Assembly (NCBI RefSeq): GCF_026153355.1
Contig: NZ_CP110636.1
Location: forward strand, 1,922,001-1,986,000
Reading direction: 5' to 3'
DNA length: 64,000 nucleotides
Origin: Streptomyces endophytica
Lineage (GTDB): Bacteria > Actinomycetota > Actinomycetes > Streptomycetales > Streptomycetaceae
Of this stretch, positions 17,549-26,273 are shown piece by piece; position 1 is the first letter of the stretch, and each line of letters starts with the position of its first letter. The translations under genes and the position numbers were made by a program. The notes beneath the pieces are model-generated. The model saw only the letters and a list, made by a program, of their open reading frames with translations. It searched no databases and was not told the DNA's origin.

Positions 17549-17593
17549 GACGGGCCCGGTGCCGCAGATCCCCTCTGCGGCACCGGGCCCGTC
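17549..17593. terminator. Bidirectional terminator after the racemase-like gene
   Basis: A perfect 20-base stem at 17549-17568 and 17574-17593 with the loop TCCCC, between convergent genes. Confidence 0.88.
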
Positions 17594-17611
17594 GCATGGG
17601 GGCCGGCCGGC

Positions 17612-19093
17612 TCAGTCGCGTGCCACGCCCCAGCGGACCCGCGGTGCCTTCTCGAAGTGCACCGCATGGCGCGGCGGGTGGTACGCCCGCCCGAGCACGA
17701 ACGCATCGGGGCTACGGTCCAGGACACCGCCCGACGGGTCGTCGTCACCGTCCCTGCGGACCACGTCGCGCTCCGGCATGAGGATGTCCCGGACGACCAG
17801 GGCACACAGGTAGAGAGTGCCCAGGAGGTGCAGCGCGATGGCCAGCTGGTAGCCCTCCGGCGGCAGCCCCTGGTGCTTGTCGCCGTTGCCGGTGTACGCG
17901 AGGTACATCCAGATCCCGAGGAAGTACATGACCTCGCAGGCCTGCCAGATCAGGAAGTCCCGCCAGCGCGGCCGGGCCAGCACGGCCAGCGGGGTCAGCC
18001 AGAGGACGTACTGCGGGGAGTAGACCTTGTTGGTGAGGATGAACAGCGCCACGACGAGGAAGGCGAGCTGGGCGAAGCGCGGCCGGCGCGGCGCATAGAG
18101 GGTCAGCACACCGATGGCGCCGCAGCCCAGGATCATCAGCAGCGTGGCGTAGGTGTTGGCGTTCTCCAGCGCGGCGCCGGTGCGCTGGGAGATCAGCAGC
18201 CAGACGGAACCGAAGTCGATGGGCCGCTGCTGGCTGAAGACGTAGAACTTCGCCCAGCCCTCGCGGATGTGGAAGCCCGTCGCATCGTGCGTGATCATCA
18301 CCGGCAGGTTCACCACCAGCCAGGACGCCACCGCGCCCGCCACCGCCTTGCCGTACGCGCGCCAGGCCCCCGCCCGCCAGCACAGCACCAGCAGCGGCCC
18401 CAGCAGGAGCACGGGGTACAGCTTCGCCGCGGTCGCCAGACCGATCAGGACGCCTGCGCCCAGTGGGCGGCTGCGGGCCCACATCAGCATGCCGGCCGCC
18501 GTCAGGGCGATCGCCAGTAGGTCCCAGTTGATCGTGGCGGTGAGCGCGAAGGCGGGCGCCAGCGCCACCAGCAGGCCGTCCCAGGGACGCCGCCGGTGGG
18601 TACGGGTCACGCACACCGCGATGACGGCGGCGCAGATCATCAGCATCCCGGCGTTGACCAGCCAGTAGACCTGCTCGCGGAACTGGAGGTCCCCGCTGTG
18701 CGGCGTCATCCAGGAGGCGACCTCCATGAAGACGCCGGTCAGCACGGGGTATTCCAGGTACTCCATGTCGCCGGGCAGCCGGTCGAAGTACGGGATGAGC
18801 CCGTCGGCGAAGCCGCGGCCGGAGTAGAGATGGGGGATGTCGGAGTAGCAGGCATGGGTGTACTGGCTCGTGGCGCCGAAGAACCAGCCGCCGTTGTAGC
18901 AGGGGAGCTTCTGCACCATGCCGAGCGCGAACATCCCGATCGCGACCAGCGCGATGACGCGTACCGGCGTCAGCCAGTGCGTACCGAACAGTGCGTGCCG
19001 GCCGAACGGCCCTCCGATCAGCTCGCTGCCGGCCGCCGCCACCTCGTCCCGCTTCGTCGGCCGCACCGGCTCGTCCTGTCGCACGCTCGTCAT
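17612..19093 (-). CDS. GT87-type membrane glycosyltransferase (polyprenyl-phosphate mannosyltransferase-like)
   Basis: 493 residues with about 10-12 membrane segments, such as PVRVIALVAIGMFALGMV and LVALAPAFALTATINWDLLA. GLIPYFDRLPGDMEYLEYPVLTG carries the acidic first extracellular loop (Asp, Glu) typical of GT-C enzymes that use lipid-linked sugars, as in mycobacterial PimE/DUF2029 mannosyltransferases. Donor and acceptor are not determined. The ATG at 19093 is chosen; the frame is open further upstream, but that extension runs through a parS (VSRET) and looks non-coding. Confidence 0.82.
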   Translation of the reverse strand: MTSVRQDEPVRPTKRDEVAAAGSELIGGPFGRHALFGTHWLTPVRVIALVAIGMFALGMVQKLPCYNGGWFFGATSQYTHACYSDIPHLYSGRGFADGLIPYFDRLPGDMEYLEYPVLTGVFMEVASWMTPHSGDLQFREQVYWLVNAGMLMICAAVIAVCVTRTHRRRPWDGLLVALAPAFALTATINWDLLAIALTAAGMLMWARSRPLGAGVLIGLATAAKLYPVLLLGPLLVLCWRAGAWRAYGKAVAGAVASWLVVNLPVMITHDATGFHIREGWAKFYVFSQQRPIDFGSVWLLISQRTGAALENANTYATLLMILGCGAIGVLTLYAPRRPRFAQLAFLVVALFILTNKVYSPQYVLWLTPLAVLARPRWRDFLIWQACEVMYFLGIWMYLAYTGNGDKHQGLPPEGYQLAIALHLLGTLYLCALVVRDILMPERDVVRRDGDDDPSGGVLDRSPDAFVLGRAYHPPRHAVHFEKAPRVRWGVARD

Positions 19094-19178
19094 GGGCCCA
19101 TCCTGCCGTACGAGCGGGGGCAGAACATGGCGAAGCCCCGGCCCGGTCAAGCCGGGCAGGGGCCTCGTCGGCTCCTCC

Positions 19179-19192
19179 GTTTCACGTGAAAC
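19179..19192. promoter_or_regulatory. parS site supplying the PBP stop codon
   Basis: Exact GTTTCACGTGAAAC. Read on the minus strand it encodes the end of the PBP (C-F-T-stop), with TGA inside the palindrome. Confidence 0.93.
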
Positions 19193-21879
19193 ATGGCGCT
19201 GTTTCACGTGAAACGGTCGCGGGGTCAGCCTTGCGGTCCGCCGAAGATGCCTCCACCGCCGTTGGCATCCGTGGGATCCGGTGTCGGAGTCGTGCCTCCG
19301 GTACTGCCGCCCGGTCCGCCGGTGCCGCCGCCCTTTCCTCCACCGTTGCCGTTACCGCCGTGTCCCGGCAGGTGGGGTCGAACGGCGAGCAGGTGTCGGT
19401 CGGCGACGGGCTCGGGCTGTCGCTCGGGGGAGCGGACTCGGTGGGCTTGTCCGACGGGGTCGCCGACGGGGTGTCCGACGGCGTGGGCGTCGGCGTCGGG
19501 GCCGGCATGCCCGCCTCGTCCGCCTTCTGCCCGATGGGCGTCGCCGCGGGGAAGTCCTCCGGGGTGACACCGTTCATCGCCTGCAGCATGTACTCGGTCC
19601 ACACCTCGGTGGGCAGTGCGCCACCGTGGATCGAGTCGAAGCCACCGACACCGTTCATGGACAGCTGGCGCGGGTTCTGGGCGTCCTCACGGAACATCGT
19701 GATGGCCGTCGAGAGCTGCTTGGTGTAGCCGACGAACCAGGCCGACTTGTTCTCGTCGGTAGTACCGGTCTTGCCCGCGGCCGGCATGTTCAGGCGGCGG
19801 GCCGCCTTGCCGGTGCCGTTCTGGATGACGTTCTTCAGGACCTTGGTGACGTTGTTGGCGATGTTGGCGTCCATCGCCGTCTCCTGCTTGGGCTTATCGA
19901 AGCCCGGCACGTCCACGCCCCCCGACGTCACCTTGGTCACCGAGTACGGCTCCACCTTGGTGCCCGACTCGGCGAACGTCGCATAGGCATCGGCCATGCG
20001 GATCGCACTCGGTGTGGAGGTGCCCAGCGCGAAGGACGGGTTGAGGTGCTTGTCGAAGCTGGCCTCGGAGATACCGCAGGCCTGCGCCATGTCCCGGACC
20101 TTGTCCATGCCGACGTCCATGCCCAGCTGGACGAAGGGCGTGTTGACGGACTGCTCCATCGCCTTGACCAGCGAGATGTAGCCCCAGGGGTGGTTGCTCT
20201 CGTTCTCCTGATAGAAGGGCGAGTTGTCCCTCTTCAGCACGAAGTTGCCTTGTGCGTCCTTCACCTTGAGGTGGTCGTTGCCGTTGTAGAGGCTGTCCGG
20301 CGAGAGCCCCTCGGGCCGGGTCTTGGGGACGCCGTACTTCATCGACGCCGCCAGGACGAACGGCTTCCAGGTCGAACCGACCGGCACACCGAAGGTGTCG
20401 GCGTTGTTGCTGAAGTGGCCCTTGTCGTAGCCCTCACCGCCGTACAGGGCGACGATCTTGCCGTCTCCCGGCACCACGGACGCGCCACCGAACTGGACGA
20501 ACTTGTCCTTCTCCCGCTTCTTCGGGTCGATGTAGCGCTTGTCGACCTTCTTGACCGCGGACTCCAGCTCCTGGGTCTTCTTCTCGTCGAAGGTGGTCCG
20601 GATCGTGTAGCCGCCCTTGTCGAACCGGGCCTCGGGAATGTTGGCGTGCCTCAGGACGTACTTCTTGGCGACGTCCATCAGATAGCCGATCTGGCCGCTC
20701 TTGCTGGCCACGGGCTTCGGCCGGATGGGCCGCGGGAAGCGGTCCGTCGTGTACTTGGCCCGCTGTGCCTTCGGCATGAGGTGGTTGGCCACCTCGCGGT
20801 CCAGGATCCACGACCAGCGGGCCTTGACGCGCTTGGTGTTCTCCGCCGCCGTCGCACCCGGCCCGGTGCCACCCGCGGGTCGTAGAGGTTGGCGCCCTTG
20901 AGGACAGCCGCGAGAAAGGCCCCCTCGTCCGGCGTCAGCTTCTTCGCGTCCTTGCCGTAGTACGCCTGGGCCGCCGCCTGGATGCCGTACGCGCCGCGGC
21001 CGTAGTAGCTGGTGTTCAGGTAGCCCTGGAGGATGTGGGGCTTGTCCATCTTCCAGCCGACCTTGATCGCGATGAACAGCTCCTTGAACTTGCGGTCAAG
21101 GGTCTGCTCCTGGCTCAGCATCGCGTTCTTCACGTACTGCTGCGTGATGGTCGAGCCACCCTGGGTCTCGCCGCCTCTGGCCATGTTCACCACGGCGCGG
21201 GCGATACCCATCGGGTCGACACCGGAGTCCGTGCGGAAGGAGGCGTTCTCGGCTGAGATCGCGGCATCCTGCATCGACTTCGGAATCTCATCTATCGTCA
21301 CGTTCTGACGGTTCGTCTCACCGTCGCGGGCCATGACCTTGCCGTTGGCCCAGAGATAGACGTTGTTCTGCGACTTCGCCGCGTCGCTCTCACTCGGCAC
21401 CTTGACCATCGCGAGCGCCACACCGGCCGCACCGACCATCAGGCCGAGGAAGCCGACACACAGGCTGGCGACCTGCTTCCAGGACGGGACGAACCGCCGC
21501 CAGCCGAACTTGTTGGCACGCGGATAGTCGATGAACCGCTTCTTGCCGGGCGGGCCGCCGCCGTCACGGCCGCGGCCGCGGCCGCCCTCGGGCCACCACC
21601 GCCACCGCCACGACGGCCTCCGCGGCCGCCACCACCGGAGCCCATGGCTGCGGTGTCGGGCGCCCGGCGGCGGCCGCCGCGCTGGGCGGCCCTGCGGGCC
21701 TCGGCCCGCCCGCCCTGCCTCGGCTCCTGCCCGGGCGGGCCGGAAGGAGGGGTGGGGCCGGCAGCGGAGCCATACGTAGGGGCGGCACGACGCCCTGACC
21801 CTGACTGCTGTGCGGCGCGTCGGGCCGCGGCACGTCCGCCACTTTGCGGCTGTGGCGGTTTGCGACGGTGCTCGCTCAT
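19182..21879 (-). CDS. Class A penicillin-binding protein, two apparent frameshifts
   Basis: About 899 residues after two repairs. A cytoplasmic Gly/Arg/Gln-rich head (1-100) is followed by one membrane helix (VASLCVGFLGLMVGAAGVAL). The GT51 glycosyltransferase domain has AENASF for the catalytic Glu, GGSTITQQYVKNAML, and YGRGAYGIQAAAQAYYG. The transpeptidase domain has STWK (active-site Ser), SVN and KTGTT. The tail is Pro/Ser/Thr-rich, ending in VSRETAPCFT. The enzyme polymerises and crosslinks peptidoglycan outside the membrane. Frame breaks lie near 21584-21588 (poly-G) and 20878-20881 (LYDP should continue AGGTGPGATAAENTKR), one missing G or C each. It is divergent from the PadR gene. 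Confidence 0.85.
19201..19214. promoter_or_regulatory. parS site encoding VSRET near the PBP C-terminus
   Basis: Exact GTTTCACGTGAAAC, 8 bases from the previous site (centre-to-centre 22 bases). In frame it gives the VSRET of the last 11 PBP residues. Confidence 0.93.
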
Positions 21880-22240
21880 GGAACGGATACTCCTCGGGCA
21901 GGCGCGCTATCTCGTCGCCTGAAGGCGGCAGTTGTCTTCAGGTCCCCCCGATGCGCGGCCCGCCCCAGAGGCGCGAGCCGCACTACACCGAGGACGGGGA
22001 CGTCTGATATCGGCCCGCGGTTCCCGGCAGTCTGCATGCCGCACAGACTACGCACGGCCAAAACCTGCCCAGTGTTGAAATTCACTCCAAATCAGTCAGG
22101 TTGGATGGCACGAATCAGTGATGTGACGCCGTTCACCGTCCCCCCTCTTGTTCCGCCCCAGGGGCCGTTCTATCGTCTGGATGTATCGAGTCGATACATC
22201 AGGACGGCATAAAGAACGCACCGGGCCGAGGAGGCGGAGG
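21880..22240. other. PBP / PadR divergent intergenic region
   Basis: 361 bases without a gene. It must hold the leftward PBP promoter and the rightward PadR promoter. The only clear motif is the 21-base PadR-type dyad at 22180-22200; AAATTCACTCCAAATCAGTC near 22080 is AT-richer than its surroundings. Confidence 0.5.
22180..22200. promoter_or_regulatory. Putative PadR operator
   Basis: A perfect inverted repeat GATGTATCG-AGT-CGATACATC, 40 bases before the PadR start. ATGTAT...ATACAT is the shape of known PadR-family operators, so autoregulation is likely; this is inference from motif and position. Confidence 0.7.
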
Positions 22241-22921
22241 ATGAGCAGACGTTCCGGCATCCTTGAGTTCGCCGTCCTCGGCCTGCTCCGTGAATCCCCG
22301 ATGCACGGCTATGAGCTGCGTAAACGGCTCAATACGTCGCTCGGGGTGTTCCGTGCGTTCAGCTATGGCACCCTCTACCCCTGCCTCAAGGCGCTGGTCG
22401 CGAACGGCTGGCTCACCGAGGAGACGGACGGTGACGCGGAGGGTGTTCCCGCCGCGGCGCTGACCGGGCGGCGGGCCAAGATCGTCTACCGATTGACCGC
22501 AGAGGGCAAAGAACACTTCGAAGAATTGCTCGCCCACTCCGGTCCGGATGCGTGGGAGGACGAACACTTCGGCGTCCGCTTCGCATTTTTCGGCCAGACG
22601 TCGCGGGACGTACGGATGCGTGTACTGGAAGGCCGCCGCAGCCGGCTGGAGGAGCGCCTCGAGAAGATGCGCACGTCCTTGGCCCGGTCCCGCGAGCGGC
22701 TGGACGACTACACCCTCGAACTGCAACGCCACGGCATGGAGTCCGTGGAGCGTGAGGTCCGTTGGCTGAACGGGCTCATCGAGAGTGAGCGTGCCGGACG
22801 CGACCATCGCGCGCCGGACCCCGCAGCGCAGAACAAGAAGAACCAGTCAGGAGATACGGGCGGCCTGCCCCGGCACCGGGGTGGATCCCGGCCGGATCCG
22901 TCCGATGACACCACCACATGA
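22241..22921 (+). CDS. PadR-family transcriptional regulator
   Basis: 226 residues. The winged helix at 1-90 reads [20 protein letters not shown] and [19 protein letters not shown], diagnostic of PadR. It is followed by a C-terminal Vir_act-like coiled-coil (about 130-190; [20 protein letters not shown]) for dimerisation and a disordered tail. Start ATG 22241, preceded by GAGGCGGAGG. ino1 begins 46 bases downstream on the same strand, so the two are probably co-transcribed and the regulator may control inositol phosphate synthesis. Confidence 0.9.
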   Translation: MSRRSGILEFAVLGLLRESPMHGYELRKRLNTSLGVFRAFSYGTLYPCLKALVANGWLTEETDGDAEGVPAAALTGRRAKIVYRLTAEGKEHFEELLAHSGPDAWEDEHFGVRFAFFGQTSRDVRMRVLEGRRSRLEERLEKMRTSLARSRERLDDYTLELQRHGMESVEREVRWLNGLIESERAGRDHRAPDPAAQNKKNQSGDTGGLPRHRGGSRPDPSDDTTT

Positions 22922-22967
22922 GGCACTGCGGCGCAGTTCCTCATCGAGAACACAGGGAGCAACCGGA

Positions 22968-24050
22968 ATGGGTTCGGTTCGCGTAGCCATCGTCGGCGTG
23001 GGCAACTGCGCCGCCTCGCTGGTACAAGGCGTCGAGTACTACAAGGACGCCGACCCGGACAGCCGCGTGCCCGGCCTCATGCACGTGCAGTTCGGCGACC
23101 ACCACGTGCGTGACATCGAGTTCGTGGCCGCCTTCGACGTCGACGCCAAGAAGGTCGGCCTCGACCTCGCGGACGCCATCGGCGCGAGCGAGAACAACAC
23201 CATCAAGATCTGCGACGTGCCGAACGCCGGCGTGCAGGTCCAGCGCGGCCACACCCTCGACGGTCTGGGCAAGTACTACCGCCAGACCATCGAGGAGTCC
23301 GCCGAGGCTCCGGTGGACATCGTCCAGGTCCTCAAGGACACCCAGGCCGACGTGCTGGTCTGCTACCTCCCGGTGGGCTCCGAGGACGCCGCGAAGTACT
23401 ACGCCCAGTGCGCCATCGACGCCAAGGTCGCCTTCGTCAACGCCCTCCCGGTCTTCATCGCCGGCACCAAGGAGTGGGCCGACAAGTTCACCGAGGCCGG
23501 TGTCCCGATCGTCGGTGACGACATCAAGTCGCAGGTCGGCGCCACCATCACGCACCGCGTCATGGCCAAGCTCTTCGAGGACCGGGGCGTCGTCCTGGAC
23601 CGCACGATGCAGCTGAACGTCGGCGGCAACATGGACTTCAAGAACATGCTCGAGCGCGAGCGCCTGGAGTCCAAGAAGATCTCCAAGACCCAGGCCGTCA
23701 CCTCGCAGATCCGCGACCGCGAGCTGGGCGAGGACAACGTCCACATCGGCCCCTCGGACTTCGTGGCCTGGCTGGACGACCGCAAGTGGGCCTACGTCCG
23801 CCTCGAAGGCCGCGCCTTCGGCGACGTTCCGCTCAACCTGGAGTACAAGCTCGAGGTCTGGGACTCCCCGAACTCCGCGGGCGTCATCATCGACGCGCTG
23901 CGTGCCGCGAAGATCGCCAAGGACCGCGGCATCGGCGGCCCGATCCTGTCCGCGTCCTCGTACTTCATGAAGTCCCCGCCGGTCCAGTACTTCGACGACG
24001 AGGCCCGCGAGAACGTCGAGAAGTTCATCAAGGGCGAGGTCGAGCGCTGA
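22968..24050 (+). CDS. ino1: Inositol-3-phosphate synthase
   Basis: 360 residues. Converts glucose 6-phosphate to 1D-myo-inositol 3-phosphate, the first step to mycothiol and phosphatidylinositol in actinobacteria. The NAD-binding start is [34 protein letters not shown] and [18 protein letters not shown] are family motifs, and the end [13 protein letters not shown] is standard. The ATG at 22968 puts the Rossmann loop at the N-terminus and follows CAGGGAG. Ends at a strong terminator. Confidence 0.95.
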   Translation: MGSVRVAIVGVGNCAASLVQGVEYYKDADPDSRVPGLMHVQFGDHHVRDIEFVAAFDVDAKKVGLDLADAIGASENNTIKICDVPNAGVQVQRGHTLDGLGKYYRQTIEESAEAPVDIVQVLKDTQADVLVCYLPVGSEDAAKYYAQCAIDAKVAFVNALPVFIAGTKEWADKFTEAGVPIVGDDIKSQVGATITHRVMAKLFEDRGVVLDRTMQLNVGGNMDFKNMLERERLESKKISKTQAVTSQIRDRELGEDNVHIGPSDFVAWLDDRKWAYVRLEGRAFGDVPLNLEYKLEVWDSPNSAGVIIDALRAAKIAKDRGIGGPILSASSYFMKSPPVQYFDDEARENVEKFIKGEVER

Positions 24051-24073
24051 GGCGCCGGTCGCCACCATCCTTC

Positions 24074-24106
24074 GCAGGCCCCCGGGTATTCCACCCGGGG
24101 GCCTGC
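24074..24106 (+). terminator. ino1 terminator
   Basis: 14-base stem GCAGGCCCCCGGGT and its complement with the loop ATTCC, 24 bases after the ino1 stop. Confidence 0.85.
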
Positions 24107-24128
24107 GGGCTGTGTGAGGCTGTGCCCC

Positions 24129-25388
24129 ATGCATGCTGTGCGCGCCCTCCGCGTATTACTCCGGCTACGCGATTTCCGTTCGCTGCTCGCCGCACGGCTG
24201 CTCTCCCAAGCGGCCGACGGCGTGTACCAGGTCGCGCTCGCCACCTACGTCGTCTTCTCCCCGGAGAAACAGGCCTCGCCCGCGGCCATCGCCTCCGCCA
24301 TGGCCATCCTGCTGCTCCCCTACTCGCTGCTCGGGCCGTTCACCGGCGTACTGCTCGACCGCTGGCGGCGCCGTCAGGTCCTGCTGTACGGGAACCTGCT
24401 GCGGACGCTGCTCGCCATGGCCACCGCGGCGCTGATCGTGTCGAAGGTCCCGGACTGGCTGTTCTACGCCTCGGCCCTCTCGGTCACGGCGGTGAACCGC
24501 TTCGTCCTGGCCGGCCTCTCGGCCGCGCTGCCCCGCGTCGTCGACGGTGAACAGCAATTGGTCATGGCCAACTCGCTCGCCCCGACGGCCGGGACGCTCG
24601 CCGCGACGGCCGGTGGCGGGCTGGCCTTCGCCATCCGGCTGATCGGCCCCGACGTGGATGCGTTCGTGGTGCTGCTCGCCTCGGCCTTCTACTTCCTTTC
24701 GGCGCTCACCGCCCTGCGCATGACGCCGCAGCTGCTCGGCCCCGACCCGACGCAGCTCCAACCCCACCTGGGCGAGGCCCTGTTGAGCACCGTCCGGGGC
24801 CTCGCGGCGGGCCTGCGCCATCTCGCCCAGCGGCGCGTACCGGCCCGTGCCCTGGCCGCGATGACCCTGATCCGCTTCTGCTACGGGGCACTGACGGTCA
24901 TGGTGCTGATGCTGTGCCGGTATGCGTGGTCGGCCACCGAGTCCGAGGGCCTGGCGCTGCTCGGCATCGCCGTCGTGGTGTCGGGGGCGGGATTCTTCGC
25001 CGCCGCCGTTGTCACTCCCTGGGCGGTGGAACGGCTCACCCCGTTCGGCTGGATCGCCTGCTGTGCCTTCGGATGTGCGGTGCTGGTGCCGGCACTGGGC
25101 CTCTTCTTCACACCGGGGCCGATGCTGGCCGCCGCGTTCGTGCTTGGTCTTGGCACCCAGGGCACCAAGATCTCCACCGACACGGTCGTCCAGTCGTGGG
25201 TCGACGACGCCTTCCGCGGGCGCATCTTCGCCCTGTACGACGTGCTCTTCAATGTCGCCTTCGTCGGCGCCGCCGCGGTCGCCGCCCTCATGCTGCCGCC
25301 GGACGGCAGATCGGCCGCGTTGCTCGGGATGGTGACCGTCATCTACGGGCTGGTCGCCGCGGCAATGGCCCGCTTTCGGCGGAGTTAG
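24129..25388 (+). CDS. MFS transporter
   Basis: 419 residues and about 12 membrane segments. The N-terminus FRSLLAARLLSQAADGVYQVAL and the loop LLDRWRRRQVLLYGNLLRTLL resemble the MFS 'DxxGRR' loop of the MFS_3/efflux subgroup. Substrate unknown. Start ATG 24129 leaves a 24-base gap after the ino1 terminator. Confidence 0.85.
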   Translation: MHAVRALRVLLRLRDFRSLLAARLLSQAADGVYQVALATYVVFSPEKQASPAAIASAMAILLLPYSLLGPFTGVLLDRWRRRQVLLYGNLLRTLLAMATAALIVSKVPDWLFYASALSVTAVNRFVLAGLSAALPRVVDGEQQLVMANSLAPTAGTLAATAGGGLAFAIRLIGPDVDAFVVLLASAFYFLSALTALRMTPQLLGPDPTQLQPHLGEALLSTVRGLAAGLRHLAQRRVPARALAAMTLIRFCYGALTVMVLMLCRYAWSATESEGLALLGIAVVVSGAGFFAAAVVTPWAVERLTPFGWIACCAFGCAVLVPALGLFFTPGPMLAAAFVLGLGTQGTKISTDTVVQSWVDDAFRGRIFALYDVLFNVAFVGAAAVAALMLPPDGRSAALLGMVTVIYGLVAAAMARFRRS

Positions 25389-25498
25389 GCCCCGCCCTCC
25401 CTCGGCCCGTAGGACACCGTCCCTGCGGTGGGCGCCGGGACCCGGTACCTTACGGGCGTCCCACACAAGCCTGTACACAACAAAATCGGGGGAGTTCC

Positions 25499-26071
25499 AT
25501 GACCATGCCGCCGCCGGGTCCCAATCCATACGGCCAGGCGCCGTACGGGCAGCAGCCTTACGGCCAGAACCCGTATCCGCAGGCGCCACCGGCCCCCCAG
25601 GCGCCGTACGGCCAGCCCCAGGGCGGATACGCCTATCCCCAGCAGCCGCAGGCGCCCTACGGTCAGCCCCAGCCCGGGTACCCGGCACAGCCGCAGCAGC
25701 CTTATGTGCAGCCCGGCGCTCCCATACCGCCGCCCCGCCCGACCAAGACCCATTCCGCCAAGTCGATCCTGCGGGGCATCGGGATCGTCGTCGTTCTGGC
25801 CGCCTTCGCGTTCTTCTGGTTCACCAGCCGCGACGACGCCAGCAACGCCGAGGCCGGCGACTGCGTGAAGAAGTCCAGCAGTTCACTCGACGACGGGCTC
25901 GCAGTGGTCGACTGCAGCAGCGGGGAAGCCCAGTACAAGGTCTCCAAGGTGCACGACGGCACTTCGGACCCGACCGTGTGCTCCGCCGGCGAGGACGCCT
26001 ATGTCAAGACGGTGCACCGCCGCCGGCGGGCCGACACGGCCATGGTGCTCTGCCTGACCCCCACGAAGTAG
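25499..26071 (+). CDS. Membrane-anchored Pro/Gln/Tyr-rich protein with small Cys-containing extracellular domain
   Basis: 190 residues. The first 80 residues are repeats of PYGQ/APYGQP, low-complexity and presumably cytoplasmic. One membrane segment follows (GIGIVVVLAAFAFFWF, about 93-108). The outside domain of about 75 residues holds four cysteines (GDCVKK, VVDCSS, TVCSAG, VLCLTP), probably two disulfides. This arrangement resembles the LppU/SCO3971-like family of Streptomyces; function is unknown. GGGGGAG precedes the ATG. Confidence 0.7.
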   Translation: MTMPPPGPNPYGQAPYGQQPYGQNPYPQAPPAPQAPYGQPQGGYAYPQQPQAPYGQPQPGYPAQPQQPYVQPGAPIPPPRPTKTHSAKSILRGIGIVVVLAAFAFFWFTSRDDASNAEAGDCVKKSSSSLDDGLAVVDCSSGEAQYKVSKVHDGTSDPTVCSAGEDAYVKTVHRRRRADTAMVLCLTPTK

Positions 26072-26096
26072 CGCACTCCGTCTCCTGAAGACGGCT

Positions 26097-26130
26097 CTGG
26101 GGCGGTGTTTCACGTGAAACACCGCCCCAG
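26097..26130. terminator. 34-bp perfect palindrome: bidirectional terminator with central parS (26107-26120)
   Basis: CTGGGGCGG-T plus GTTTCAC and exact complement. The stem continues after a 2-base bulge (AGACGG at 26089-26094 with CCGTCT at 26131-26136), giving about 23 pairs. It lies 26 bases after the stop of the upstream gene and between convergent genes. The parS sequence forms the top of the hairpin. Confidence 0.78.
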
Positions 26131-26143
26131 CCGTCTGCGCCAC

Positions 26144-26272
26144 GTTTCACGGGAAACACGACACCGAGCCACCGTCCGCTCGTTTCACGTGAAACGTGGC
26201 AGCTGTCCGCGGTCTGCTCGTTTCACGTGAAACATCACACCCGGCCGGCCGTCCGGCCGTTTCACGTGAAAC
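26144..26272. promoter_or_regulatory. parS cluster: three exact sites and one near-match
   Basis: Exact GTTTCACGTGAAAC at 26182-26195, 26220-26233 and 26259-26272. A one-mismatch site GTTTCACGGGAAAC lies at 26144-26157. Spacings are about 38 bases. With the site at 26107 this makes four exact sites in 166 bases, the densest group in the window. All are in the non-coding gap before the cca stop. Confidence 0.92.
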
Positions 26273-26273
26273 A

